Assembly (NCBI RefSeq): GCF_000007905.1
Contig: NC_004917.1
Coordinates: 1,364,001-1,428,000, forward strand
Source: Helicobacter hepaticus ATCC 51449
GTDB taxonomy: Bacteria > Campylobacterota > Campylobacteria > Campylobacterales > Helicobacteraceae
DNA length: 64,000 nucleotides
Reading direction: 5' to 3'
Shown here: positions 16,629 to 26,110 of the stretch, one piece after another
Layout of the letters: every line of letters begins with the position of its first letter
Position numbering within the stretch: position 1 is the first letter of the stretch
The notes under the pieces: model-generated
The model's database searches: none
What the model saw: only the letters and a program-made list of their open reading frames with translations
Told to the model about the DNA's origin: nothing
Program-made: the position numbers and the translations under genes

Positions 16629-18962
16629 ATGCAATTATCTTTTCAAACCAAAGCGCGTAATTTGCTAGCTTTACAAGGCATATTAAAGAGTGCAAAAGTC
16701 TTGCCCTTAATGCTCACTTCTCTTAAAGAGTTAGAAGCGAATGAGGCGAGGGTATTAGAGGAGATTCAAAAATGCTTCAGCGGTGAAAATGCGTGTGAAA
16801 AGCTTATCGTTCGTAGCAGTTCCAAAAGTGAGGATAGTGCGCAAACTTCTAATGCAGGAGCGTTTTTAAGTCTTGCAAATGTGAGTGTGGAATCCCAAGC
16901 GATTTTAGAGGCGTTGCGCAAAGTTGGGGCATCTATGCCAAAGCTTGATGATGAGATTTTGATTCAGCCAATGCTAGAGCATATCGCAATGTGCGGTGTG
17001 GCGATGAGCGCGGATAAAGATACGCTTGCGCCTTATTATTGCATTGAGTGGGATAAAAGCGGTTCAAATAGCGCAATTACCGATGGAAGTGCCAAAGGCT
17101 TAAGCTTTTTTGCCCATAAAGAAGCGGAATTGCCAAAAGATAGCACTTTAAAAGCTATTATTGTAATGCTAAGGGAGTTAGAAGCACTTTTTGACTATAA
17201 ATTCTTAGATGTGGAATTTGCGATAGATTCTAGCGGGGATTTGTATTGTCTGCAAGTGCGTCCGCTTGTAGTCAAAGATAAACTCAATCTCTATGAATCC
17301 CTGCCATTTAGTGCGCTAGAGAGATTACAAAAGCGCATTGTGTCTTTGCAAAAGCAAACGCCAGATATTTATGGCAAACGCGCAATTTTTGGTGTAATGC
17401 CTGATTGGAATCCTGCCGAGATTTTGGGGTTGAAGCCTAAGCGATTAGCCCTAAGCCTTTATAAAGAAATCATCACGGATAATATTTGGGCGTATCAACG
17501 GGATAATTATGGTTATCTTAATTTGCGCTCTCACCCGCTAATGCACTGCTTTTTGGGCATTCCTTATATTGATGTGCGGCTTTCTTTTAACTCCTTTATT
17601 CCCAAAGCTTTGGATAAAAAAATCGCAAGTAAATTAGTGGATTATTATTTGGATACTTTGGAGGCAAACCCGCATTTCCACGATAAGATAGAGTTTAACA
17701 TTGTCTTTTCTTGCTATGATTTAAATATCCCTCATAAATTAAAAAGTCTGCTTTCAAAAGGCTTTAATGAAAATGAGATTAAAAGGCTAGAATTTGCACT
17801 TTTGGAGCTTACAAATTCTATCATCAATCCCAAAAAAGGCTTGTATATCAAGGATTTAAAAAAGATTGCAAAGTTAGAGCAAATTTACAAAGATTTAGAG
17901 GATTCGCACTTGCCGACTTTGGATAAGATTTATTGGCTTTTGGAATCTTGCAAGAGATATGGAACTTTGCCTTTTGCAGGGATTGCAAGGGCTGGGTTTG
18001 TGGCGGTTTCTATGCTTAATTCTCTTGTAGAAATTGGATTTTTTAGCTTGGCGGAAAAACAGGCGTTTTTAAATTCTCTTAACACGGTGAGCAAGGAGCT
18101 AGCCTCAAGTGTTGCCACGCTTACAGAGGAAACAAAAGAGGAGTTTTTAAGCAAATTTGGGCATTTGCGCCCTAGCACTTATAATATCTTAAGTCCGCGC
18201 TATGACGAGGATTTTAGAGCTTACTTTGATTTGGGTGCAAGAGAGGGCTTGACATCAAATGAAAGTAATTTTGTGCTTAATGCTAAAAAGCTACAATCTC
18301 TTGATACGCTTTTAAGCGAACACGGGCTAAAGATTAGCGCAAAAGAGTTTTTAGAGTTTTTGAAAAGAGCGATTGAGGGGAGAGAATATGCGAAGTTTGA
18401 ATTTACCAAACTGCTCTCCCGCGCTTTAAGCCTCATTGGTGAGCTAGGCGTTTATTATGGAATCCCAAAAGAGGAAATGGCGCATTTGGATATTCAAAAT
18501 ATCTTAAACCTTTATGCCTCGCTGTATTCTAAGAATCCAAAGGAAAGATTTTTAGAGGAAATTAAAAGGCACAAGGAGGAATACGCCTTGACTTTGAGCG
18601 TGAAGCTTCCTGTGCTACTTACCAATGCAGAGCAGGTTGTGAGCTTTTTAAGCGCGGAGATTGTGCCAAACTTCATCACGCAAAAGTCTGTAAGTGCGCT
18701 CATTAGCGATTTAAGCGATACGAATTTAGAGGGCAAAATTGTGCTGATTAAATCCGCCGACCCCGGATTTGATTATTTATTTACGAAAAATATTGCAGGA
18801 TTGATTACCTGCTATGGTGGGGCAAACTCGCATATGGCAATTCGCGCAAGTGAGCTTGGATTGCCTGCAGCCATTGGCGTAGGCGAGGAAAACTTTGGCA
18901 AATTTCTAAGCGCAAAGCGCATTAAGCTAGATTGTGAAAGTGGGCAAATTGTAGTCTTATGA
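16629..18962 (+). CDS. L-glutamine kinase (Cj1418-like), first step of phosphoramidate synthesis
   Basis: The 777-residue protein is built like phosphoenolpyruvate synthase: an N-terminal ATP-grasp domain with [20 protein letters not shown] near residue 60 and [20 protein letters not shown] near 195, a long helical middle, and a C-terminal swivelling phosphohistidine domain with [11 protein letters not shown] near residue 735. The His is intact and lies about where the catalytic His of C. jejuni Cj1418 is. That enzyme uses ATP to phosphorylate the amide nitrogen of L-glutamine. A true PEP synthase is the alternative, but the three following genes match the other phosphoramidate enzymes. The stop overlaps the next start by 4 bp. 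Confidence 0.85.
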   Translation: MQLSFQTKARNLLALQGILKSAKVLPLMLTSLKELEANEARVLEEIQKCFSGENACEKLIVRSSSKSEDSAQTSNAGAFLSLANVSVESQAILEALRKVGASMPKLDDEILIQPMLEHIAMCGVAMSADKDTLAPYYCIEWDKSGSNSAITDGSAKGLSFFAHKEAELPKDSTLKAIIVMLRELEALFDYKFLDVEFAIDSSGDLYCLQVRPLVVKDKLNLYESLPFSALERLQKRIVSLQKQTPDIYGKRAIFGVMPDWNPAEILGLKPKRLALSLYKEIITDNIWAYQRDNYGYLNLRSHPLMHCFLGIPYIDVRLSFNSFIPKALDKKIASKLVDYYLDTLEANPHFHDKIEFNIVFSCYDLNIPHKLKSLLSKGFNENEIKRLEFALLELTNSIINPKKGLYIKDLKKIAKLEQIYKDLEDSHLPTLDKIYWLLESCKRYGTLPFAGIARAGFVAVSMLNSLVEIGFFSLAEKQAFLNSLNTVSKELASSVATLTEETKEEFLSKFGHLRPSTYNILSPRYDEDFRAYFDLGAREGLTSNESNFVLNAKKLQSLDTLLSEHGLKISAKEFLEFLKRAIEGREYAKFEFTKLLSRALSLIGELGVYYGIPKEEMAHLDIQNILNLYASLYSKNPKERFLEEIKRHKEEYALTLSVKLPVLLTNAEQVVSFLSAEIVPNFITQKSVSALISDLSDTNLEGKIVLIKSADPGFDYLFTKNIAGLITCYGGANSHMAIRASELGLPAAIGVGEENFGKFLSAKRIKLDCESGQIVVL

Positions 18963-19591
18963 AGTTTATTGGTATTACGCAAAGATTGCTAGAAAATACG
19001 AGTTATTACGAGGTGCGCGAGGCTTTAAGCGTAGAGTGGGGCGAGTTTTTTAAGGAGCATTTGCAGGGCTTTTTGCCTCTGCCTTTGAGCTACGTGATAC
19101 CTTTTAGCACTTATGCGCAATCTCTAGGGGGAAATTTAGGCGGCGTGATTCTAAGCGGCGGGAATGATTTAAACTCTTTAAATCCTAATCCGCTTTCCTC
19201 TATGCGCGATGAATATGAGGCGCAAATACTCACGCATTGTTTGCGGTATAATCTGCCTTTGCTTGGAATCTGTCGTGGTGCGCAGATGATAGCAGAATAT
19301 TTTGGTGCAAAATTGGAGCTTTTAGAGGGGCATATTGGCAATCATCAAGTTGTAGATATAAGCAGTGGTGAGAAATTTGAAGTCAATTCTTTTCATAACT
19401 ATGGTATTAGGGCTTTAGGGGATTGCTTAGAGCCTTTGGTGAGAGCAGAAGATAGGAGCATAGAGGCTTTCAAACATAAACATAAGCCTATTTTTGCGAT
19501 GATGTGGCATATTGAACGCGCTCCAAAAATGGGAGAAAATATATTATTTAATCAATGGAAAATTGGGGTAGAATCTCAATCAAAGGAGTAG
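18959..19591 (+). CDS. Gamma-glutamyl-CDP-amidate hydrolase (Cj1417-like class I amidotransferase)
   Basis: The 210-residue protein has the class I glutamine amidotransferase triad: the nucleophile Cys in [16 protein letters not shown] near residue 104, and His and Glu in MMWHIERA near 184. In C. jejuni the equivalent enzyme releases glutamate from gamma-glutamyl-CDP-amidate and leaves cytidine diphosphoramidate. The gene overlaps the kinase gene before it (ATGA) and ends 2 bp before the next start, so it is in the same operon. Without this context it could be read as a gamma-glutamyl-GABA hydrolase of the PuuD group. Confidence 0.85.
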   Translation: MKFIGITQRLLENTSYYEVREALSVEWGEFFKEHLQGFLPLPLSYVIPFSTYAQSLGGNLGGVILSGGNDLNSLNPNPLSSMRDEYEAQILTHCLRYNLPLLGICRGAQMIAEYFGAKLELLEGHIGNHQVVDISSGEKFEVNSFHNYGIRALGDCLEPLVRAEDRSIEAFKHKHKPIFAMMWHIERAPKMGENILFNQWKIGVESQSKE

Positions 19592-19593
19592 CT

Positions 19594-20199
19594 ATGCAAA
19601 ATCAATCCATACAATCAAAACAAACTTCACAACAAGACAATCAACAAACAAGCACAATGTGTTCAAAGCAACAAGGCGCAGTTATTTGGATTTGTGGATT
19701 GGCAGGAGCAGGGAAAACGACTATTGCCAAAGAAATTTTTACGCTTTTAGAGCAAAAATACTCTAATGTAATATTTTTAGATGGCGATGAGTTTAGAGAG
19801 ATTTTTGGACGCAGTGGCTTTAGCAAAGAGGAGCGCTTAGAAGTCGCAAGATTGATTGCAAAATTATGTGTTTTTCTCTCAAAGAGTGGTTTAATCGTAG
19901 TGTGCGCAACCATTTCGCTTTTTGATGAGATTTATGCTTTCAATCGCTCGCATATCGCGCGTTATTTTGAAGTTTTTGTAGAGTGTTCTATGGAGGAGTT
20001 ATTAAGACGAGATAAAAAAGCCTTGTATTCTCAAGCTCTCAAGGGAGATATAAAAGATGTTATAGGCATAGATTTAACCTATGATACGCCTAAAGCGCAT
20101 TATGTGCTTCAAAACAACACCGCCGATAAGTTAGATTCTAAAGTGAAGGAACTTTATAACGCAGTAGAAAAGTTTTTAATACAAAAAGGAGCAAAATAA
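19594..20199 (+). CDS. CDP-amidate 3'-kinase (Cj1415-like, CysC family)
   Basis: The 201-residue protein has a Walker A loop CGLAGAGKTTIAKEIF near residue 33 and FLDGDEFREIFG near 62, as in adenylylsulfate kinases. In the phosphoramidate pathway the CysC homologue phosphorylates the 3'-OH of cytidine diphosphoramidate, making a PAPS-like donor. No cysD, cysN or cysH is nearby, which argues against sulfate activation. I chose the ATG at 19594, behind AAAGGAGTAGCT; the Gln/Ser-rich first 27 residues look like a flexible extension. The stop overlaps the next start. Confidence 0.82.
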   Translation: MQNQSIQSKQTSQQDNQQTSTMCSKQQGAVIWICGLAGAGKTTIAKEIFTLLEQKYSNVIFLDGDEFREIFGRSGFSKEERLEVARLIAKLCVFLSKSGLIVVCATISLFDEIYAFNRSHIARYFEVFVECSMEELLRRDKKALYSQALKGDIKDVIGIDLTYDTPKAHYVLQNNTADKLDSKVKELYNAVEKFLIQKGAK

Positions 20200-20957
20200 T
20201 GAAAGCAATTATTCTAGCGGCGGGATTTGGTTCAAGGCTAATGCCTTTGACACAAGAGAATCCAAAGTGTATGGTGGAATATCACGGCAAAAAGCTCATT
20301 GATTATGAAATCGGGGCTTTAAAAGACGCTGGGATTAAGGAAATTGCAGTGGTGGGCGGATATTTGTTTGCGGTTTTAAAAAACTATGTGGAATCACAAT
20401 TTAACATAAAAAATATTTATCAAAATCTTGAATTTAATAAAACAAATATGGTGCAAACGCTCTTTTGTGCAAGGGAGTTTATAGAATCTTGTATCACACA
20501 CAAGCAAGATTTGATTATTTCGTATGCGGATATTGTGTATAGCGCAGAGATTGTGTGCGCATTGATAGAATCACAAGAGCCTTTAAGTATCGTGGTGGAT
20601 AAAAATTGGCGCACATTGTGGGAGAAGCGATTTGAAAACCCTCTTTTGGACGCAGAGACATTAAAAATAAGAGAGGGCAAAGTCATAGAGCTTGGCAAAA
20701 AGCCTAAGAGTTATGAGGAGATAGAGGGGCAGTATATTGGGCTTTTTAAATTTTCTTACCACTTTTTGCCACAAGTTTTAGAGTTTTATGATAGCTTGGA
20801 TAGAGGTGCGATGTATGATGGCAAAGATTTTGATAATATGTATATGACAAGCTTTTTGCAGGGCTTGATTGATAGATTCGGTGGCGCACAAGCGGTGGAG
20901 ATTAATGGTGGTTGGTGCGAGATTGATTTTAAGAGTGATTTGGAGATTATGATTTGA
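20199..20957 (+). CDS. CTP:phosphoglutamine cytidylyltransferase (Cj1416-like)
   Basis: The 252-residue protein is a sugar-nucleotidyltransferase-type enzyme with the signature IILAAGFGSRLMPLT at residues 4-18, the substrate lysine segment NPKCMVEYHGKKLIDY, and a metal-binding Asp near residue 108 in ISYADIVYS. The C. jejuni homologue couples CTP with glutamine phosphate to give gamma-glutamyl-CDP-amidate. By sequence alone it could be a phosphocholine cytidylyltransferase (LicC-like), but the neighbours fix the assignment. The start overlaps the kinase stop, and its own stop overlaps the TTG start of the cysQ-like gene. Confidence 0.83.
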   Translation: MKAIILAAGFGSRLMPLTQENPKCMVEYHGKKLIDYEIGALKDAGIKEIAVVGGYLFAVLKNYVESQFNIKNIYQNLEFNKTNMVQTLFCAREFIESCITHKQDLIISYADIVYSAEIVCALIESQEPLSIVVDKNWRTLWEKRFENPLLDAETLKIREGKVIELGKKPKSYEEIEGQYIGLFKFSYHFLPQVLEFYDSLDRGAMYDGKDFDNMYMTSFLQGLIDRFGGAQAVEINGGWCEIDFKSDLEIMI

Positions 20958-21805
20958 ATATTTTACTCTATCAAAGCGCCATTATTGCAATCAAAGCAGG
21001 AGAGTTGGTATTAAAATATTATGGTTTGGAGGAGTTTGCGTTAAAGTCGGATTCTTCGCCACTTACAAAGGCGGATTTAGAATCTAATACGTTTATTACG
21101 CAAGAATTGCAAGAAAATTCTCCTTATAAGGTATGCTCTGAAGAAGCAGTATTAGAATATGAAGAGCGCAAAGATTTAGAATATTATTGGCTAATTGACC
21201 CGCTTGATGGAACAAAGGATTTTTTGGCAAAAAATGGCGGTTTCACGATTAATATTGCCCTAATCCACAAGAATCGCCCGATTTTGGGGGTCGTGTATGC
21301 TCCTGCATTTTATCAGCTTTATTTTGCGTTGAAAGGCTTTGGTAGCTTTACTTATACACCTCAAACGCTAAAAGACGCACTAGATTCTAAAACTCTAAAT
21401 CCTGCTTGGCTAGAACAAAACAAACAAAGGTTAAGTGGAGAGAGAATTGCAAAAGAGGAGCAGATTATCGCTTGCGATTCGCTTTTTCATAGTACGAAAG
21501 AAACGCAAGATTTTATCGCAAAATATCACTTAAAAGTGCAAAAGTATGGCTCATCGCTTAAAGTCTGCGCACTTGCAGAGGGTAAGGCAGATATTTATCC
21601 GCGCTTGAATGGCACGAGCGAATGGGATAGCGCAGCATCGGACATTGTGCTAGAAGAAGCAGGCGGTGTGATATTAGATTGTGAGAGTAAGAAACCTTTG
21701 CAGTATAATAAGCCAAGTGTGAGGAATCCCTATTTTCTAGCTTTTGCAAAGTCGCAAGTGGGAGGGGCGATTTATAAAGACATTTTGGCTTCTCCATACG
21801 CTTGA
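20954..21805 (+). CDS. cysQ: CysQ-like 3'(2'),5'-bisphosphate nucleotidase
   Basis: The 283-residue protein belongs to the inositol monophosphatase superfamily: YYWLIDPLDGTKDFLAKNGG near residue 75 supplies the metal-binding DPLDGT motif, and NGTSEWDSAASDIVLEEAGG near 217 the WD motif. CysQ removes the 3'-phosphate from pAp after sulfotransfer. Here it starts with TTG inside the stop of the phosphoramidate cytidylyltransferase, so it is translationally coupled to a pathway whose donor also carries a 3'-phosphate. I infer that it recycles the cytidine 3',5'-bisphosphate released by the transferase. A housekeeping role in pAp removal is equally possible. Confidence 0.85.
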   Translation: MNILLYQSAIIAIKAGELVLKYYGLEEFALKSDSSPLTKADLESNTFITQELQENSPYKVCSEEAVLEYEERKDLEYYWLIDPLDGTKDFLAKNGGFTINIALIHKNRPILGVVYAPAFYQLYFALKGFGSFTYTPQTLKDALDSKTLNPAWLEQNKQRLSGERIAKEEQIIACDSLFHSTKETQDFIAKYHLKVQKYGSSLKVCALAEGKADIYPRLNGTSEWDSAASDIVLEEAGGVILDCESKKPLQYNKPSVRNPYFLAFAKSQVGGAIYKDILASPYA

Positions 21806-21817
21806 GATTTCCTCACA

Positions 21818-22409
21818 CTACCTAATCCCAGTGAATCTTTTAGGTTTATTGGTAAAATATTCCTCATAAAATATGTCATTTATATTTTGATAGGGCAACA
21901 CCCTATGATAGTTATCCAGCACCGCCTCTAATCGCGCAAGATATTCCTTTTCATTACACATTTTTAAGATTTCCTCTAGTGGTGTATCGGGAGTAAAGGT
22001 GATAATGCCATTTGGATTAAAGAATTGATGAATTTCTCTTGCTCCCAAATAAAATTGTTTCTAAGATTGCTCTATGTTTGTAAAAATGCACAGGCAATGA
22101 GACATTGAATCTATCCCATAAAAAATACTTTGAATCACTATTGGGATAATGAGCGTCCAAATAACTTCGCACAAAAAATGTCCGCATTCTCTCTCCTTGC
22201 GCGTTATAGATTTCGGGCTCTTGGCATAAAATGGGATGGTGAAGTTCATAATGGGGCATATAGAGTTTGCCATACAGAGAGTGCGTAACAAAATAAAGCG
22301 GAATGCGCTTAAAAAAGCGGTTTCTAAACTTCTTGCGAAGCGATTTTAGTGGTATGAAGCCTGATAGTATCCGAATGCCTTGATTATAAATCTTAATACC
22401 TATGCTCAT
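21818..22409 (-). pseudogene. Glycosyltransferase-like gene broken by a frameshift
   Basis: Two overlapping frames form one protein of about 195 residues. The first part (22409 down to 22017) contains YFLWDRFNVSLPVHFYKH, and the second (22048 down to 21818) NPNGIITFTPDTPLEEIL and NINDIFYEEYF. The C-terminal pattern resembles the end of GT10-type fucosyltransferases or related LPS glycosyltransferases, where a lone NP-containing motif precedes a short helical tail. The break lies in a T-rich stretch (A-rich on the plus strand) near 22048-22060, so slippage is likely. It faces the MeOPN operon tail to tail, 12 bp from the cysQ stop. Confidence 0.5.
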
Positions 22410-22464
22410 CTCTTGCCTTTTTGTGGGTTAATAAATGTATTTTATCATACTTTATAAACAAATA

Positions 22465-23922
22465 CTACAAACTAAAGAAGCAGAGCATAACTTGGGGTTT
22501 GATATTATTAGTTTCTGCTATTGCTTTGGTGAAAAGTTGTGGTTTAAAAACTAACTCTAAGTTTTCTAACTCATCATTACAATCCTCTATCTTTGGATAA
22601 ATCAAAAAGCCTTGATTGCATTGATACTTTGCCAAATACGCAAAAATTTGATACATATCACTTTGAGAAACACCATAATTTTGTTGTTCTTTGCTTAAAA
22701 TTTTCCATTTTGTATCCGCGATAAAAAAAGTTTCTTTTGTTTGTTTTTGATAGCCGACAATATCGGGGTTAAGTAAAAATCTATTTTTATCACCCTCTAC
22801 TATAAGATATTTGCTCTTTTCTTGGGTTTTAAGGTAAGAGTCTTTTTTGCTTTCCCTAAAAATTTGCTCTATAAATACTTTATTTTCATAGCTCAACTTC
22901 ATATCACATAGCCACTTTTTCATTTCACTTGCAACAAAAGATTCAAAAAGCTTATTCATATCAAAGAGTAAAGCATAAGCTTTGGAATCTTTTTGATAGG
23001 GGGCGAAAGATTTGCGCTTTAAAAAGATTTCACACCATTGCAAAATCATTTTGTAATTTCTAAAATACCCTAAATTTTGGCATTTACTCAAATCTTTATC
23101 TATACTTTGACTTGGAGGAATATCTAAAAAGATAAAACGCATTTGCATTAATTTTGCACTTGTGTTTGTGCTTAGATTCTGTGTGTTTAAAAGTTCTAAA
23201 GTGCTTTTGATAATGCGATTTGGGGCGATATTGACACTAAACTCATCACTACTTGTGAAAAACCTTTCTCTGTGGGCGAAATTGAGTTTTAAATTTTGAT
23301 GAAAAAGCAATTTGCCCTTTAAAAAATTGCGATTTTCTTCACACACGATATAATCGCTTTTTAAGCCCTTTTTTACTAATTTTTCTAGCTCCTGCAAAAA
23401 CATTAAGATAAAAATTTCAAGTAAAGGCATTTTTGTTAATTTTAAATGTGCGAAATGGCTTTGTTTGAAAGGAGAATCTTTGAGCGATTGAAGCATTTTT
23501 AGTAAAAGTGCTTTAGCCTCACACACTTTACATTTAGGCGGGTTAGATTCCATATTTTGTGGTTGTTTGGTTGTATCTTGCGTTTTTTTACAAGTGCAGT
23601 TTTGAATCTTAAAGCCCTCATTTTTCTTAGCTGTGCGAAAAGTTTTAGGTAAAATTTCCACGCAAAAGCCACTTTTGGCTTGAATTAGCCCAACATAATT
23701 TTGCGCCTTTAGCTTTTTACCTGCAAATTTTAAGAAAATATGATTGCCTTCTGCGTGTGCAAATTCTATCAATTCATTAAAGATTTTTTGGGCTTGATTC
23801 TTTAAATCCTCATTAGTTTTGGTGCTTTGGCAATTCCTTAAAACTTCGCAAATATCCTCTACGCCAAAGCTTTGCCATTCAGCAATACACAAACTTTTAT
23901 GCTTCATTGTCTTTTTTGTCAT
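22465..23922 (-). CDS. mcrC: McrC subunit of a type IV (modified-cytosine) restriction system
   Basis: The 485-residue protein contains the McrC core: LLEIFILMFLQELEKLVKKG near residue 165, ENRNFLKGKLLFHQNLKLN near 200 and FSVNIAPNRIIKSTLELL near 240, followed by a C-terminal nuclease domain with ILNPDIVGYQ-like and FIADTKWKIL segments near residue 400. The DxK pair in IADTKWK fits the PD-(D/E)xK active site. McrC joins the McrB GTPase ring and cuts DNA carrying methylated cytosine. Two CxC/CxxC pairs near residues 109-140 could bind zinc. It overlaps mcrB by 26 bp. Confidence 0.88.
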   Translation of the reverse strand: MTKKTMKHKSLCIAEWQSFGVEDICEVLRNCQSTKTNEDLKNQAQKIFNELIEFAHAEGNHIFLKFAGKKLKAQNYVGLIQAKSGFCVEILPKTFRTAKKNEGFKIQNCTCKKTQDTTKQPQNMESNPPKCKVCEAKALLLKMLQSLKDSPFKQSHFAHLKLTKMPLLEIFILMFLQELEKLVKKGLKSDYIVCEENRNFLKGKLLFHQNLKLNFAHRERFFTSSDEFSVNIAPNRIIKSTLELLNTQNLSTNTSAKLMQMRFIFLDIPPSQSIDKDLSKCQNLGYFRNYKMILQWCEIFLKRKSFAPYQKDSKAYALLFDMNKLFESFVASEMKKWLCDMKLSYENKVFIEQIFRESKKDSYLKTQEKSKYLIVEGDKNRFLLNPDIVGYQKQTKETFFIADTKWKILSKEQQNYGVSQSDMYQIFAYLAKYQCNQGFLIYPKIEDCNDELENLELVFKPQLFTKAIAETNNIKPQVMLCFFSL

Positions 23923-25909
23923 CTAATTTTATAGTGTTATCATAAATTTTTTGAAAATGTTTTATATTCCAATCGCTAGAATTTGTGATTTTATAAATAA
24001 CTTTTTCAGTGTCCAAATTACTAAATTTATTATCAAATAACTCGCTAAAGTTAGAATTTTTTTGAATCTCTATCATTCCATTGCCATTTAGCACAGCGTC
24101 AATCTTGGCATAATCCTCGTAAAAATATTCTTGCAAAAGCGGGATAATCTTTTTGGTAAAAACTCCTTTAAGTTCATTTATAGATTGTATTTCCATAAAG
24201 AATGAATGTCCTATGGTATGTTCTCTATCAAGTAGAAATTCAATTCTCGCGTTCATTTTTTGTAATAACTCTTGTAAATCCATACCCTCACAATCCTTAT
24301 TTAAAAGTGTAAAATCTGGCATCATCTCAATAAATTCAAATCTCCTACGCAATGCCGTATCAAGCAAGGCTATGCTCCTATCTGCTGTATTCATCGTGCC
24401 GATGATATAGAGATTTTTTGGCACACCAAAGTTTTCTTTACCATAAGGCAAGGTTACACTTAGCTCTTCCTTACTCCCGATTCTCTTGCTTGGCTCAAGG
24501 AGTGTGATGAGTTCCCCTAAAATCTTGCTAATATTCCCGCGATTAATCTCATCAATGATAAGAATATAGGGCTTAAGTGAGACTTTTTGCATAGGCTTAA
24601 AATCCTGCTTATACTCTGTCTCCTCAAATTCTTGAAGCTTTTTATATAGCTCAAAGTAATAAATAGCGTTCCCGTGCCATTGTGATTGTGATTCGTATCT
24701 TGGTTTAATATCCTTGTAAGTTTTTATCTTGTTATTTTTGAAATTTAAATAATCTCTTGAAATAATTTCTTGAGTTAGGCTTTGAAAAGGGCTTTCATCT
24801 ACTCCAATGCTTATAGATTTTATTTCTCCATTTTGATTGATATTAACAGATTGAATTTTCATTTTATTTAAAAAATTAATGGATTCTCCATTGTCCAATT
24901 TTTGCTTCAACTCCAAAGCATAAGATTGAAAAATCTCTTTAGCATTTATTTGGAGATCTCGGGTTTTGTTGTTAGATATTTGATGTTCTTGATAATTTTT
25001 TAATGCCTCCTCGCAAATCTCTTTAAAGATTCCATTTTGCACTTCATAAGTCATATTTTGCGGATTATCAGTGTTTGGCTTTATCCCCTCTATAAACTCC
25101 TCATAAGAAAAGCTTTGATGAAAGGTGATAAAAGCGATTTGTCCCTTATCTTTAAAGACATTAAAAATCCCTCTTGCTTTTTGTCTGCTTTCTTTGTCGC
25201 TAGGATTTTCTTTTAATTCTTTTAAGATTTGTAAGATTTCATCTCTTTTGGTTGGTTCTAAAGAATCTTTGTATTTATCACCAGCCAAAATCTCCAAAGC
25301 TTTATTGATAGTACTATAAGTCTTTCCTGTCCCTGGAGGTCCATAGAGGATTTGATTCAAAGGGATTGTGTTTTGAGCTTGAGTATTTGACATATTTTCT
25401 CCTTTATCTTTAATGTTTTGTATTACAAAATGTTCTTTTGGTATTTTATTGAATTCCTTCATTAGTTTTACAAAATCTCCATATAGTTTTTTAACATCAA
25501 AATTTTTATTACCCTTATTAAAATATTTTTTATTTTCTATAAAAATTTTAGCCTCACATTCTTTGCAATTCTCACTATTCCCTAAGCAAATATACCATTC
25601 TCCATTTTTATGTTTATAACCAATATAAATATAAATTCCTTTTGATTGTTGGAATTTTTCGCTATTAACATATTGCTCCCCCAAAATATCTTTCCGCACA
25701 AAAGCAATTCCACAAGTATCTGCTAATTTACCACTACCAAAACTAACGCACGACTCATAATTATTATTTTTTAATGAAGTGTCTAAACTCTTCTCTATTT
25801 CTTTTGGTGTAGCACCTGTTGTTTTTCCATCCCCTCTTTGCACGCATTTATCAACCTGTTCTTTAAACTCTTTTAATGTGTTTTCAAACAAAGATTTATC
25901 AATATCCAT
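23897..25909 (-). CDS. mcrB: McrB GTPase subunit of a type IV restriction system
   Basis: The 670-residue protein has an N-terminal MrcB-type domain (FGSGKLADTCGIAFVRKD) likely to read modified DNA, then an AAA+ motor. Walker A is ILYGPPGTGKTYSTI near residue 190, Walker B ILIIDEINRGNISKILGEL near 450, and the McrB signature IIGTMNTADRSIALLDTALR near 510. The subunit binds modified cytosine sites and hydrolyses GTP to drive translocation before McrC cuts. I chose the ATG at 25909, two codons after a TTG, because it follows AAAGAGGGG at good spacing. The pair stands between the MeOPN operon and guaA. Confidence 0.9.
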   Translation of the reverse strand: MDIDKSLFENTLKEFKEQVDKCVQRGDGKTTGATPKEIEKSLDTSLKNNNYESCVSFGSGKLADTCGIAFVRKDILGEQYVNSEKFQQSKGIYIYIGYKHKNGEWYICLGNSENCKECEAKIFIENKKYFNKGNKNFDVKKLYGDFVKLMKEFNKIPKEHFVIQNIKDKGENMSNTQAQNTIPLNQILYGPPGTGKTYSTINKALEILAGDKYKDSLEPTKRDEILQILKELKENPSDKESRQKARGIFNVFKDKGQIAFITFHQSFSYEEFIEGIKPNTDNPQNMTYEVQNGIFKEICEEALKNYQEHQISNNKTRDLQINAKEIFQSYALELKQKLDNGESINFLNKMKIQSVNINQNGEIKSISIGVDESPFQSLTQEIISRDYLNFKNNKIKTYKDIKPRYESQSQWHGNAIYYFELYKKLQEFEETEYKQDFKPMQKVSLKPYILIIDEINRGNISKILGELITLLEPSKRIGSKEELSVTLPYGKENFGVPKNLYIIGTMNTADRSIALLDTALRRRFEFIEMMPDFTLLNKDCEGMDLQELLQKMNARIEFLLDREHTIGHSFFMEIQSINELKGVFTKKIIPLLQEYFYEDYAKIDAVLNGNGMIEIQKNSNFSELFDNKFSNLDTEKVIYKITNSSDWNIKHFQKIYDNTIKLDDKKDNEA

Positions 25910-26036
25910 AAACAACCCCTCTTTATTCTAAACATTTCTAACACATATTTTATCAAAAAAACAAATTCTGCTACAAGTCAATAAATACTCTATCACAAAA
26001 TCACAAATCTCAATCACAAAGCTTGAATAAAAGCAC

Positions 26037-26110
26037 TTATAAGCAACTTTTAGCTAAGATTGCGCCGAAAATTAACAAATGTAAATCTACTTTATCAAGG
26101 ATTCTTTATG
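26037..26110 (+). repeat. guaA leader, copied upstream of the PAAR-like gene
   Basis: This leader resembles 9424-9506, with identical 21-bp and 16-bp blocks and a small length difference in between. The shared end is the start codon region TCAAGGATTCTTTATG, so the copy carries its own ribosome site. Confidence 0.85.

Noticed and set aside
19594..21805. CysC and CysQ as a sulfate-assimilation operon
   Set aside because: There is no cysD, cysN or cysH, and the neighbours are phosphoramidate-pathway types, so CDP-amidate chemistry explains the cluster better.
26060..26107. N-terminal extension of guaA from a TTG at 26060
   Set aside because: The extension overlaps the leader shared with the PAAR-like gene, and the ATG at 26108 has a ribosome site and gives the usual GuaA start.
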